NCBI RefSeq assembly: GCF_003675855.1
Contig: NZ_RCIH01000001.1
Location: 372,001 to 436,000 of the forward strand
Length of the DNA stretch: 64,000 bases
DNA from: Halostella salina
GTDB taxonomy: Archaea > Halobacteriota > Halobacteria > Halobacteriales > Natronoarchaeaceae
Direction of reading: 5' to 3'
This document shows, piece after piece, positions 21,722 through 31,115 of the stretch. The notes under the pieces were generated by a model, which was given only the letters and a program-made list of their open reading frames with translations, made no database searches and was not told the origin of the DNA. The position numbers were made by a program, and so were the translations under genes. Numbering within the stretch: the stretch's first letter is position 1; the number at the start of each line of letters is the position of its first letter.

Positions 21722-24313
21722 CTACGCGAACCGCGCCAGCGCCCGCTCCCGGAGGACGAGCAGACAGGGCAGCACGGTCAGGCAGGCGACGAAGGCGTAC
21801 ACGATCGACAGCCCCGTCACGATGCCGAAGCGCTGGAGCGGCGGCGCGAGCGCGAGCGACAGCACGCCGAAGCCGGCGGCCGTCGTTGCGGCGCTGCCCA
21901 GCAGCGCACCGCCCGTCCCCGTCACCCCGGCCGACAGCGCGTCGACGAAGCCGTCGCGTCGCGTCCGCTCTTCCACCACACGCTCGGTGAGGTGGATGCT
22001 GTAGTCGACGCCGAGGCCGATGGCGAGGCTGGTGATCACCGCCGTCTCGCTGTTAAAGGGGATGCCGACGGCCCGCATCGTCCCGAGCAGCCACGCCAGC
22101 GCGATAAGCACCGGGATGAGCGTCACGACGCTCAGCCCCGGCGCGCCGTGTCGCCGCCAGTACAGCGCCGTCAGGAAGACGAGGATGACGACCAGCGTGA
22201 CCGCGAAGGCCTGCACGAGCGTCTCCAGCAGGGCGTCCTGCAGGACGGCAGTGACCACCGGCCCGCTGGTCGCCACGGCCGTCACCGGTGCGCCGGACGA
22301 CGCCGCGTCGGCGAACGCTCGCACGTCCCCGGCGATCGTCTGGGCCGGGGCGTCGCCCTGCACGCCGACGACGAGGCGGGCCGAGGCGTACTCGCCGCCC
22401 TCGGTCCGGGCGAGGTGCTCCGCGGCCCGGTCGGGCACGGCGTCGTAGACGAGGTCGTACACCGCGGCCACGTCCCGGTCGGGCAGCCCGTCGCCGTCGT
22501 CGTCCCGCTCTGCGATGGCGGCGGCGACCGTCTCGTTTCCGCCGGCAACGTCGCGGAGCAGGGTGTGCGGTCCCTCGACCGCGGCCGTGCCGTCCGAGCG
22601 GACGACGACCGCGCCGTCGGTGTCGGGGTCGTTCGTGGCCGCGTCGAGCGAGCGCAGCGTCGCGGGGTCGGTGACGTTCCCGCGTAGCAGCACTTGCGCT
22701 TCGGCCCCCTGCCCGCGCTGGCGGAAGTTGTCGCCGAGGTAGGCGGCGTGGTCGCGCACGTCGTAGTTCCCCGGCGCGAGCGGGCCGGGCAGCGAGTCTG
22801 CCCATGCCGGCGCGTCCTCGGGCAGGAAGTCGGCGCGGTTGAACTCCGTGTCGATGCCGGTCGCGCCGTACGCGCCGGCCGAGGCCAGCAGGAGCGCGAC
22901 GACCACGACGCCGACCGGTGCGCGCCGCGCGAGGCCGACGGCACCCGAGAGGCCGCGGTTGATCGGCCCGGCCCCGAGCCCGACCGCCGTCTTGCGGCGC
23001 TCGAAGCCGAACCGGTCGAACGCGTTCTCGACGCCGAGCTTGACGGCAGGAACGAGCGCCCCGAACACGACGAACGTGGCGAGGATGCCGCCAGCCGACA
23101 GCACCGCGAAGTCCTGAATCGCGGTCAGCGGGCTGACGTAGTTCGAGAGGAAGCCGATCCCCGTCGAGAACGTCGCCGCGCCGAGCGCGAACACGACGCC
23201 TGCGACGCCGAGGCGCGTCGCGTCGGCGGGGCTCCGGCGGCCCACGGCGTCGTCATCGGACCGAAGGGTCCCCTCGCGGGCCTCCCGGTAGCGCATCACG
23301 ACGTGGAGCGAGTAGTCGATGGAGAGGCCGATGAGCAGGAAGGGGACGGCGATCAGCAGCTGGCTCGACGGGATCCCGAGCCACCCCTGCAGCCCGGCCA
23401 GCCACGCCAGCACCGCCGCGATGCCGAACACGCCCACCAGCACGTCCGCAACGTCGCGGTAGGCGACGCCGAGCACCAGCAGGACGAGCACGAGCGCGAC
23501 GGGCGTGATGATCGCGAAACTGTCGCCGACCGCCCGCGTCGACGCGTCGTCGGTGATCCCCTGGCCGAAGGCGAAGCCGTCGTCGAACCGCTCCTCGACG
23601 AGCGACTCGATCGCCAGCTGTGCGTCGTAGGCGGCGGTCGGGTCCTCGTCCGGGCCGCTGCTGTCGGTCTGGAACACGAACGCGATCCGCGCGTCGGCGG
23701 TCGTCTCGCCCGGTTCGTACGACGACGGGAGGAACTGGTACGGGTCGCCGCCGGGCGTCTCCGTCTCGGGGTCCAGCACCCGGCCGACGAGCGCCTCGAC
23801 CTCGCTCGCGTTGCGCGATTCGAGGGCAGCGATCTGCTCGTCCATCGTGGGGGCTGGTGGCCGGTTAGCCGCGACTTGGCCGCCGGTACTGTTGCCGCCC
23901 TCACCGGGCGGCCCGCCGACACCCCGGTCCTCGTAGTAGGCGGCCGTCGCGATCACGTTCTCCAGGCCAACGACTCCCTGCTCCTCTCGGAGCGTGGGCG
24001 CGACGGTGTCGTTGGCCCGCAGGTCACGCTGGAGGCGGAGACTCTCCAGGAGCGAGTCCCGCGAGAGGACGTTGCCCTCGCGGACGACGACCTGCGTCAC
24101 GACGGCGTCGTCGCTCGGATAGTCGGCTTCGATCTCCTCCAGAGCGGCTCGCTCGGGCGAGTCGGTCTCGAACTGGCCGATACCGCCGGACTCGGTCTCG
24201 CCGACGACCGCGCCCGCGGCGACGACGGCGGTCAGCAGGAGCACGGCGACGGCGACGAGGCGATACCGGGCGGCGAGGAAGGCGGCGTAGCGGTCGGCGA
24301 GTCCGTCGGTCAT
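21722..24313 (-). CDS. RND superfamily transporter (MMPL/HAE3 type)
   Basis: 863 residues with the two-fold RND layout. Each half has one membrane helix, a large outer loop domain, and five more helices. The family signatures appear in both halves: GLSIDYSLHVVMRYREAR (about residue 330) and GLGVDYSIHLTERVVEER (about residue 765), with the intramembrane Asp in each. Archaeal members of this branch are thought to export lipids or hydrophobic compounds using the proton gradient; the substrate is unknown. There is no partner periplasmic adaptor, as expected. It is divergent from the gene at 24386, with 72 bp of shared A+T-rich promoter. Confidence 0.88.
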   Translation of the reverse strand: MTDGLADRYAAFLAARYRLVAVAVLLLTAVVAAGAVVGETESGGIGQFETDSPERAALEEIEADYPSDDAVVTQVVVREGNVLSRDSLLESLRLQRDLRANDTVAPTLREEQGVVGLENVIATAAYYEDRGVGGPPGEGGNSTGGQVAANRPPAPTMDEQIAALESRNASEVEALVGRVLDPETETPGGDPYQFLPSSYEPGETTADARIAFVFQTDSSGPDEDPTAAYDAQLAIESLVEERFDDGFAFGQGITDDASTRAVGDSFAIITPVALVLVLLVLGVAYRDVADVLVGVFGIAAVLAWLAGLQGWLGIPSSQLLIAVPFLLIGLSIDYSLHVVMRYREAREGTLRSDDDAVGRRSPADATRLGVAGVVFALGAATFSTGIGFLSNYVSPLTAIQDFAVLSAGGILATFVVFGALVPAVKLGVENAFDRFGFERRKTAVGLGAGPINRGLSGAVGLARRAPVGVVVVALLLASAGAYGATGIDTEFNRADFLPEDAPAWADSLPGPLAPGNYDVRDHAAYLGDNFRQRGQGAEAQVLLRGNVTDPATLRSLDAATNDPDTDGAVVVRSDGTAAVEGPHTLLRDVAGGNETVAAAIAERDDDGDGLPDRDVAAVYDLVYDAVPDRAAEHLARTEGGEYASARLVVGVQGDAPAQTIAGDVRAFADAASSGAPVTAVATSGPVVTAVLQDALLETLVQAFAVTLVVILVFLTALYWRRHGAPGLSVVTLIPVLIALAWLLGTMRAVGIPFNSETAVITSLAIGLGVDYSIHLTERVVEERTRRDGFVDALSAGVTGTGGALLGSAATTAAGFGVLSLALAPPLQRFGIVTGLSIVYAFVACLTVLPCLLVLRERALARFA

Positions 24314-24385
24314 CGTCCCTCGCTGTGGCCCGTACGCTCTTATACTTTCGGTGGATATTAGCTACTGTATAATCTAATACCGATT

Positions 24386-25024
24386 ATGAACACCGACACG
24401 GACCGGGACCGCGGGGTCCTGACGACGGCGGACCGCGAGTACCTGCTCGGCGAGCGGGAGCTGAGCCACGAGCAGTCGAAGCGCAACGCGGAGGCCCGCA
24501 TCCGCCGCCGGATCGAGAACGGGATCCTCGACTTCGACCTGCTCACGCACTACCTCGACGAGGCCGACCGGCGGCAGGTGTTCGCGGGCGCGGCGGACGA
24601 CGAGGCGCTGATCGACGCCGTGACCGCGATGCTCTCCTTTGCGTACATCGGCCTGAAGGAGCAGGGCGTCGACTTCGAGCGCGTCCTCGAACCGGCGGTC
24701 CGGGGCGCGGAGACGGCGTACGCCGTCGACCAGCTCTCGGCCAACGTCGACGTGACGGTGACGTTCGCAGTCGAAACCGAGGTGAACTCATCGCTGGACG
24801 GCGTCGAGGCGCGCATCGCCGAGGGGACGCCCGTCTCGCCGCGGGAGCTGTTCTCGCTGGTGATGGAGCGGGAGACCGAACTCGCAGAGCACGACCGCAT
24901 CACGCTCCGCGTCGAGGACGGTCCGGCGGCGGAGAACGACCACGTCGACCGCCTCGCCGACTACCTCGACGCCGACGTGCGCTTCCCGACTGACTCGCTG
25001 GCGGTCCTCACCTGGGCGGAGTGA
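24386..25024 (+). CDS. Uncharacterised haloarchaeal protein, divergent to the RND pump
   Basis: 212 residues, soluble and strongly acidic. The start LTTADREYLLGERELSHEQSK.. then RIRRRIENGILDFDLLTHYL is a motif shared by many haloarchaeal proteins of unknown role and resembles a short helix-turn-helix plus coiled region. The remainder is helical, then ends in beta-strand-like sequence (ITLRVEDG). It starts 72 bp from the RND gene in the opposite direction, and tataat/aatac elements at about 24367-24380 could serve both. A regulatory link with the pump is possible but unproven. Confidence 0.65.
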   Translation: MNTDTDRDRGVLTTADREYLLGERELSHEQSKRNAEARIRRRIENGILDFDLLTHYLDEADRRQVFAGAADDEALIDAVTAMLSFAYIGLKEQGVDFERVLEPAVRGAETAYAVDQLSANVDVTVTFAVETEVNSSLDGVEARIAEGTPVSPRELFSLVMERETELAEHDRITLRVEDGPAAENDHVDRLADYLDADVRFPTDSLAVLTWAE

Positions 25025-25109
25025 CGCCGGCCGCCCGCGCGTTCGCGAGCCGTTCGCCGCGCCGGGATGACGTAAGGATTAAACCCGAACGGGAAGCACA
25101 GTTACGACG

Positions 25110-25181
25110 ATGAGCCGGAACGACGCAGTCGGTCGGTCGCCCGCCGCCGCTGCGGTATCCGTACGTGTAGGGGCGTCCTAG
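25110..25181 (+). CDS. Short leader ORF upstream of valS
   Basis: ATG at 25110 opens a 23-codon frame ending in TAG at 25179-25181, with the product MSRNDAVGRSPAAAAVSVRV plus GAS. Four Val and seven Ala occur, including VSVRV close to the end. A TATA-like attaaa at 25078-25083 lies about 27-30 bp before this ATG, so the transcript would begin at the leader ATG. The valS ATG is 110 bp further on. The bases ggggc gtccta gcccc (about 25171-25186) can pair around the leader stop. This arrangement suggests, but does not prove, a translated leader that senses charged tRNA-Val or tunes valS. Confidence 0.45.
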   Translation: MSRNDAVGRSPAAAAVSVRVGAS

Positions 25182-25290
25182 CCCCGCCCCACCACTTCTT
25201 CGTCCGGCGACGCCCGCGCCCCGACAGCGCCACGGCGAGGAACCGACCAGTACCGATGACAGCGACACCACACCGACGACACGACAACAC

Positions 25291-27933
25291 ATGAGCGCAG
25301 ACACCGAACCACGAGACGGCCTCGACGGCGAGTACGACGCCGAGGCGACCGAATCGAAGTGGCAGGAGCACTGGGTCGAGAACGAAACCTACGCCTACGG
25401 GGGCGACGCCGAGACGGACCCCAACACCGTCTACTCCATCGACACGCCGCCGCCGACCGTGTCGGGCAGCCTCCACATGGGCCACATGTACGGCCAGGCG
25501 CTCCAGGACTTCGCCGCCCGGTTCCATCGCATGGCCGACGGCGACGTGCTGTTTCCCTTCGGCTACGACGACAACGGCATCGCCTCCGAGCGGCTGACCG
25601 AGCAGGAACTGGGCATCCGCCACGGCGACTTCTCCCGCCGCGAGTTCCAGCAGAAGTGCCGGGAGGTCTGCCGGGAGTACGAGGCCGAGTTCACCGAGAA
25701 GATGCAGGGGCTCGGGATCTCGATCGACTGGGACCGTACCTACAAGACGATAAGCCCCGAGGTCCAGCGGGTCTCGCAGCTGTCCTTCCTCGACCTGTAC
25801 GAGCAGGGCCGCGAGTACCGCAAGCAGGCCCCCGCGATCTGGTGTCCCGACTGCGAGACGGCGATCTCGCAGGTGGAGCAGGAGGACGCCGAGCGCCACA
25901 CCCACTTCAACGACGTGCGGTTCGACCTGACCGAGCCGACCGAGGGGGGCCGGGACTCCTTCGTCATCGGGACGACCCGCCCCGAACTGCTCCCGGCCTG
26001 CGTCGCCGTCTTCGTCCACCCCGACGACGACGAGAACCGGGACCTGATCGGGAAGGAGGCCGAGGTGCCGCTGTTCGGGCACACCGTCCCGATCATCGAG
26101 GACGACCGCGTCGACCTGGAGACGGGCACCGGCGTCGTGATGTGCTGTACGTTCGGCGACCAGAACGACATCGAGTGGTACCAGGCCCACGACCTCCCGC
26201 TGCGGGTCGCCATCGACGAGTCCGCGACGATGACCGAGCTCGCCGGCGACTACGAGGGCATGAGCACCCACGAGGCCCGCGAGGCCATCGCCGAGGACCT
26301 GGACGCAGCCGGCCACCTCGTCGACCGCGAGGAACACACCCACACGGTGCAGGTCCACGAGCGCTGCGAGACCGACGTGGAGTTCCGCGTCTCCGAGCAG
26401 TGGTACGTCGAGATACTCGACCACAAGGAGGAGTATCTGGAGGCCGGCCGCGAGATGGACTGGTACCCCGAGAAGATGTTCACGCGGTACGAGCACTGGA
26501 TCGAGGGGCTGGAGTGGGACTGGCTCATCTCCCGCCAGCGCGACTCCGGCATCCCGTTCCCGGTGTGGTACTGCGAGGACTGCGGCCAGGAGGTCATGGC
26601 CGACCGCGAGGACCTACCCGTCGACCCGCTCGCCGACGACCCGCCGGTCGACGCCTGCCCCGAGTGCGGGGGCGGCGAGTTCGAGCCGGAAAACGACGTG
26701 TTCGACACGTGGGCGACCTCCAGCCTGACGCCGCTGATCAACGCCGGCTGGGACCCCGAGACCCTCGGCGACGGCGAACTCGCGGGCGGTGACCTCGCCA
26801 ACCCCGAACTGTACCCGTTCGACCTGCGGCCGCAGGCCCACGACATCATCAGCTTCTGGCTGTTCCACACGGTCGTCAAGTGCTACGAGCACACCGGCGA
26901 GGTGCCGTTCGACACCGTCATGATCCACGGCCACGTCCTGGACGAGAACCGGGAGAAGATGTCCAAGTCCAAGGGCAACATCGTCGCGCCGGAGGACGTC
27001 GTCGCCGAGTACCCCGTCGACGCGATCCGCTACTGGGCGGCGTCGACGGCCGTCGGCGACGACTTCCCCTTCCTGGACAAGGACATCGTCGCCGGCGAGA
27101 AGCTGCTCCGGAAGCTCTGGAACGCCTCGAAGCTCGTCGACCAGCTCACGCCAGACGCCGTCGACGAGCCGGCGGAACTGGACCCCATCGACGAGTGGCT
27201 GCTGGCGGAACTCGACGCAGTCGTCGAAGACCTGACCGCCCACTTCCGGGAGTACGAGTTCGCCAAGGCCCGCGACCGCCTGCGGACGTTCTTCTGGAAC
27301 ACGTTCTGCGACGACTACCTGGAGATCGCCAAGAACCGCGACACCGACTCGACGGCGTACGCGCTCCTGACGGCTCACCGGACGTTCTGCAAGCTCTTTG
27401 CCCCCCTACTCCCGCACGTCACCGAGGAGCTGTGGCGGACGATGCACGGCGACGGCAGCGTCCACACGACCGACTGGCCCGAGCCGCGCGGCTACGAGGC
27501 CGACCTCGCCGCCGGCGAGACGGCGATGGAGGTCGTCTCCGCGCTCCGCAAGTACAAGACCGACCACCAGCTCGCGCTCAACGCCGACCTCGATTCGGTC
27601 GAGGTGTACGGCGACCTGGGCGGCATGGCCGACGCCGTCGCTGAGGTGATGCACGTCGACGACCTGACGGCGGTCGACGAGGAGCCGGACATCACCACGG
27701 AGATCGCAAGCGTCGACCTGGACTACTCGACGGTCGGTCCGCAGTACGGCGAGAAAGTCGGCGAGATCGACGCCGGCATCGAGGCCGGCGAGTTCGAGGT
27801 CGACGACGACGGCCTCCACGTCGCCGGCGAGACGCTCGGCCCCGACCTGTTCGAGGTCGAGCGCGAGCGCACCTACTCCGGCGACGGCGAGATGATCGAG
27901 ACGGAGTCGGCGGTCGTCGTCGTGCGGAACTGA
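25291..27933 (+). CDS. valS: Valyl-tRNA synthetase
   Basis: 880 residues, a class I aminoacyl-tRNA synthetase. The HIGH signature is in SGSLHMGHMYG, and the KMSKS loop is complete in REKMSKSKGNIVAPEDVV. The connective editing domain contains FVIGTTRPELLPACVAV and the zinc knuckles CPDCETAI and CEDCGQEV..CPECGGG. An anticodon-binding helical domain follows (FCDDYLEIAKNR). It charges tRNA-Val and edits Thr-tRNA-Val. There is no strong TATA immediately before the start; the likely promoter is upstream of the leader ORF at 25110, giving a 5' leader of about 180 bases. Confidence 0.97.
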   Translation: MSADTEPRDGLDGEYDAEATESKWQEHWVENETYAYGGDAETDPNTVYSIDTPPPTVSGSLHMGHMYGQALQDFAARFHRMADGDVLFPFGYDDNGIASERLTEQELGIRHGDFSRREFQQKCREVCREYEAEFTEKMQGLGISIDWDRTYKTISPEVQRVSQLSFLDLYEQGREYRKQAPAIWCPDCETAISQVEQEDAERHTHFNDVRFDLTEPTEGGRDSFVIGTTRPELLPACVAVFVHPDDDENRDLIGKEAEVPLFGHTVPIIEDDRVDLETGTGVVMCCTFGDQNDIEWYQAHDLPLRVAIDESATMTELAGDYEGMSTHEAREAIAEDLDAAGHLVDREEHTHTVQVHERCETDVEFRVSEQWYVEILDHKEEYLEAGREMDWYPEKMFTRYEHWIEGLEWDWLISRQRDSGIPFPVWYCEDCGQEVMADREDLPVDPLADDPPVDACPECGGGEFEPENDVFDTWATSSLTPLINAGWDPETLGDGELAGGDLANPELYPFDLRPQAHDIISFWLFHTVVKCYEHTGEVPFDTVMIHGHVLDENREKMSKSKGNIVAPEDVVAEYPVDAIRYWAASTAVGDDFPFLDKDIVAGEKLLRKLWNASKLVDQLTPDAVDEPAELDPIDEWLLAELDAVVEDLTAHFREYEFAKARDRLRTFFWNTFCDDYLEIAKNRDTDSTAYALLTAHRTFCKLFAPLLPHVTEELWRTMHGDGSVHTTDWPEPRGYEADLAAGETAMEVVSALRKYKTDHQLALNADLDSVEVYGDLGGMADAVAEVMHVDDLTAVDEEPDITTEIASVDLDYSTVGPQYGEKVGEIDAGIEAGEFEVDDDGLHVAGETLGPDLFEVERERTYSGDGEMIETESAVVVVRN

Positions 27934-28069
27934 GCGGCGGACGACCCTCTTCGGTTCGCCCGTTTTTCGACCGACGTTTTGGAATACCCGTACGTTTCCA
28001 CCGTTGAACCGCCACCTGACGGATTACATCTACCAAGATATTATATTTGCTCAATTATTTGAACCGGAC

Positions 28070-28954
28070 ATGTCCGGTCTCGTGGAGGACGAGCACCCCA
28101 TCTTCAACTACGACAGTTCGTCCGCGGCCAAACTCTGGGTTGATGGCGACGGACCGATCGAGGAGTTCGAGTTCACGTTGACGAACAGGCGAGTTATCGT
28201 ATCGTCGGATGAAACGGGGACGGTGTCGGCACCGCTTCCGGTTCTGGGGAGAATCGGGTCGAAAACGGAGACGTCACTGACTGCTCGGGGGAACACATAC
28301 CTAAAGTGGCTCTCGCTGTCAGTTATCGGTGGGATACTCCTGTACTCGCTATATTTTGCGCTGACGAACTCGATCCTCTGGGCGGTTTTTTACGGTGTGA
28401 TTTTCCTCGTCATCTGGGTGAAAGGTGTCTCGTGGATTCGGAACGGCTTTAGTTGGGATTGGCGCTGGCTCAGCTTCCACGTCGATGAGGAGTCCGACCT
28501 TGGGAAAGCAGTCATGGGGTACGCCGATACCGACCCGGAGTCCTCGGGGAGTGATATCCTGATCCGGCTCCGGGATGACGATTTCTCGACCGAGGAGATG
28601 CAGAACCTCACCGGACTCAAGCTCGCGGCACTCCGCAGCGAAAAAGAACCGTTTGCGGTCCCGAACGCCGTGTTAGAACACTGTGGGATGCAGATCAAAA
28701 CCCCGGACACGATCACACTCAAGCCGGATAGGGCCCGGAACTACGACGGGGGCCCCAAAGCAGGCGGGTACTACGTCTGTGAAGGATGTGGGGAGAAACT
28801 CGATGCTGCCTTCGACATTCAGGGCAGTAACCCGGCAACGTGTGGGGAATGCGGGTACGAACTCGATGACCAGCAGGGAGCGAGAAGTGAGGGGATGGAG
28901 GCCGAATCAGCGTGGGCAGATGCGATGGGCGACGACGACCCCTGGGACATTTGA
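28070..28954 (+). CDS. Membrane protein with PH-like N-terminus and C-terminal zinc ribbon
   Basis: 294 residues from ATG at 28070, chosen because ttatatt (28041-28047) lies about 25-28 bp upstream, giving a leaderless start. The N-terminal part (FEFTLTNRRVIVSSDETG) resembles bacterial PH-like domains. Two adjacent membrane segments follow (WLSLSVIGGILLYSLYFAL and SILWAVFYGVIFLVIWV, about residues 81-120), then a cytoplasmic domain and a four-Cys ribbon (CEGCGEKL.. CGECGYEL). The DNA is more A+T-rich than in the neighbours and uses codons such as tta, ata and aaa more often, which suggests later acquisition. Function unknown. Confidence 0.75.
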   Translation: MSGLVEDEHPIFNYDSSSAAKLWVDGDGPIEEFEFTLTNRRVIVSSDETGTVSAPLPVLGRIGSKTETSLTARGNTYLKWLSLSVIGGILLYSLYFALTNSILWAVFYGVIFLVIWVKGVSWIRNGFSWDWRWLSFHVDEESDLGKAVMGYADTDPESSGSDILIRLRDDDFSTEEMQNLTGLKLAALRSEKEPFAVPNAVLEHCGMQIKTPDTITLKPDRARNYDGGPKAGGYYVCEGCGEKLDAAFDIQGSNPATCGECGYELDDQQGARSEGMEAESAWADAMGDDDPWDI

Positions 28955-28993
28955 GAACTGTGAACACAGCTCATTCACGGAATACTCGCATCA

Positions 28994-29572
28994 TCAATTC
29001 GCATCCGCCGATGTGATCGACACCGAGAACTCCCACTCGGCAGTTGCCTCGCGCTCCGGTACGCCGTAGCTGTGTTCGAACGTGAACTCCCCCGGCGGCA
29101 TACACACGTCGTCCTCGTGGTTGCCCCACAGCTGGTACTCCATCGCGTGTTCATCGCCCGGGGAGACCGTTTTCCGTTCCGCGGTGTCGGGCCATCCCAG
29201 TCCGTTGTCCGACGCCGGTTCCCAGCAGTCAGATGATGACTTGTTGACTGCCGGCGGCGCGGCCAGCAGTAGCCAGTCACCGCTCTCGCTGTGTGAGCCG
29301 GTGTAGGGGAAGTAGAACCCCGTATCCAGCGTGACCGACTGCGACCCGGTGTTTTTCAGGGCGATCTCGACGGCTGCTGTGCCATCCGGCGTGATCCGTT
29401 GCTCGGTTAGCGTCACGAACACCCGGAGGCCGCCCGGCAAGTTCTGCTCGACGGACTCCATCGAGACGGTCCGTTTCTCGGGCGACTCGTTGCCAAGGGG
29501 GAGGGTCGAGAGGCAACCCGACAGCGCGCTCGCCGTCAGGCCACACGACGCGAGGACCGTACGTCGGTTCAT
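28994..29572 (-). CDS. Predicted Tat-exported lipoprotein
   Basis: 192 residues from ATG at 29572. The N-terminus MNRRTVLASCGLTASALSGC has a twin-arginine start and a lipobox (LSGC, Cys20), the standard haloarchaeal Tat lipoprotein signal. The mature part is beta-rich (RVFVTLTEQRITPDGTAAVEIALKN in pieces) with an intracellular-proteinase-inhibitor-like or transglutaminase-like immunoglobulin pattern ending FTFEHSYGVPEREATAEWEFSV. Anchored to the outer membrane face; role unknown. It is convergent with the gene at 28070, with 39 bp between stops. Confidence 0.78.
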   Translation of the reverse strand: MNRRTVLASCGLTASALSGCLSTLPLGNESPEKRTVSMESVEQNLPGGLRVFVTLTEQRITPDGTAAVEIALKNTGSQSVTLDTGFYFPYTGSHSESGDWLLLAAPPAVNKSSSDCWEPASDNGLGWPDTAERKTVSPGDEHAMEYQLWGNHEDDVCMPPGEFTFEHSYGVPEREATAEWEFSVSITSADAN

Positions 29573-29768
29573 ATTCTCATCCCACACATAGAGAGTGTAA
29601 TAATGCTCCGGAGGGGCGATCGCAGTTCGAACCGCTGCCGGGACGGGTGAACTGGTAGTATAGCCACTGCTCCGTTCGCCTCCTGTACTTGAATTCACAT
29701 TGGTTAGATAATATTCTTAGCAAATTCTAGAAAATTACTATGGTTCGGAACGTTCAACTCTCGGCTGC

Positions 29769-30725
29769 ATGCCCTCCAACCGACCAGTCGACAGACGGAC
29801 GTTCCTGAAAACGACAGCTACCACCGTGGGCGGCGTCGCGACGCTCGCCGCGGCGAGCACGACCGGCCGCGCCGGCGGCGACTCCGGTCGCCCGCCGGCC
29901 GACGACGTGAAAGAGCGGATCCGGGACGCCGACCCGGACGCCATCCGCGAGGCCTACGCCGAGGCGTACGGCAAGCGCGTCGCGGGCAAGGTCGTCGCGC
30001 GCTGGAGACGCTACGCCCGGAAGGTGCTGCGCGACAGGATGGACGCCGAGGCCGCGTTCGAGGCGTTCCTCGACGACATCTCGTCGCTCTCCGGGGACCT
30101 GCGGCGCGACATCGCGGACGCGAGACGGGCGGTGCGGTCGAACGACCTCCGCACCGACCACGGGGAGGCGGTCGCGGCGGGGGAACTCGACCGCGACAGC
30201 GCCGCGGTGACCGACGTCACGACGCAGGACAGTCAGGAGGTGCTCCTGATCGACGGCGGCGTCGGGGGCGACGGCGTCACCGGGTTCCGGGACTCGAACT
30301 ACTACACGAACCTCAACAAGGTCACCGCCATCTGCGAGACGCTCGGCGCTGGGTTCATCTCGCAGTGGGCCTGGCTGGAGGGGAACGTGTACATCCAGAA
30401 CGGCGGCACCCACGACCTGGTCTGTGACTACTTCGAGAACGGGCTGGTCGTGGGCGGCAGCGCCTCCTACGACGTCTGGATCCAGGAAGAGGGGGACGAC
30501 TACAAGACGTGGGGGAACCTGAAGAGCACGAGCAGTTCCGTGTACGGGGAAGACTCACGCGCCGCGCAGTTCACGCTGAGCGACGACAGCGTGTACAACG
30601 TCGGCGTCCGGCTGAAAGTCGAGACCTCGGGGATCGGCGAGGCGCTGTCGGACTACCAGACGATCAACGCCGACGGCTCGACGCGCGGGCTGGAAATAAA
30701 CGAACTGCGGCTCGAACCGGTGTAA
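29769..30725 (+). CDS. Tat-exported protein of unknown function
   Basis: 318 residues. The signal sequence has the Tat motif DRRTFLKTTATT (Arg9-Arg10) and an Ala-rich hydrophobic core; cleavage is likely near residue 35. The mature part begins with a highly charged helical region (residues 40-130, many Arg/Asp/Glu). It continues into a beta-sandwich-like domain rich in Gly, Tyr and Ser (GGSASYDVWIQEEGDDY). I recognise no family. The next gene starts 16 bp downstream and may be co-transcribed. A TATA-like aaattacta lies about 30 bp before the ATG. Confidence 0.75.
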   Translation: MPSNRPVDRRTFLKTTATTVGGVATLAAASTTGRAGGDSGRPPADDVKERIRDADPDAIREAYAEAYGKRVAGKVVARWRRYARKVLRDRMDAEAAFEAFLDDISSLSGDLRRDIADARRAVRSNDLRTDHGEAVAAGELDRDSAAVTDVTTQDSQEVLLIDGGVGGDGVTGFRDSNYYTNLNKVTAICETLGAGFISQWAWLEGNVYIQNGGTHDLVCDYFENGLVVGGSASYDVWIQEEGDDYKTWGNLKSTSSSVYGEDSRAAQFTLSDDSVYNVGVRLKVETSGIGEALSDYQTINADGSTRGLEINELRLEPV

Positions 30726-30741
30726 CGAGGGTGAGAGAGAC

Positions 30742-31104
30742 GTGACCGACACGCTCCACCGGATCAGGCGGCTGCTCGTCGCCGGCCTCTACCTGTTCGT
30801 GGTCGCGGTGGCCGCCGGCGTCCTTCTGCGCGACCCGACCAGCGACCTCGTCGCCGTGCCGGTCGCCGCGGCGGCCCTCGTGGCGGCCCACGCGCTACGG
30901 GCCGACACGCTCGACGGTCTGGGCTACGCAGTCGGCGGGTTCCTCGCGGCTGCGGTCGTAGTGCTGGCGCTTGCGGCCGCGAGCGCCGCGGGGGTGGGGG
31001 TCCCGTCGCCGTCCGACGCCGTCGCGATGCCGCTGGTCGCCGCGGTGCTGCTGGCGGCGTACGCACTCGCGCTCCGCGACGGCGGCCGGTTCGCCGGCGG
31101 GTAG
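30742..31104 (+). CDS. Small integral membrane protein, unknown
   Basis: 120 residues from a GTG at 30742, 16 bp after the Tat-exported protein gene. About four hydrophobic segments rich in Ala, Val and Leu (for example LLVAGLYLFVVAVAAGVLL and AVGGFLAAAVVVLALAAAS), joined by short charged turns. No family recognised. It is probably in one transcript with the gene at 29769 and convergent with the DUF1405 gene. Confidence 0.65.
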   Translation: MTDTLHRIRRLLVAGLYLFVVAVAAGVLLRDPTSDLVAVPVAAAALVAAHALRADTLDGLGYAVGGFLAAAVVVLALAAASAAGVGVPSPSDAVAMPLVAAVLLAAYALALRDGGRFAGG

Positions 31105-31115
31105 CGGCTCGACGG

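Noticed and set aside
27956-28069. Upstream TTG start (28004) for the membrane zinc-ribbon protein
   Set aside because: It would include the TATA-like box in the coding sequence; ATG at 28070 fits the leaderless distance.
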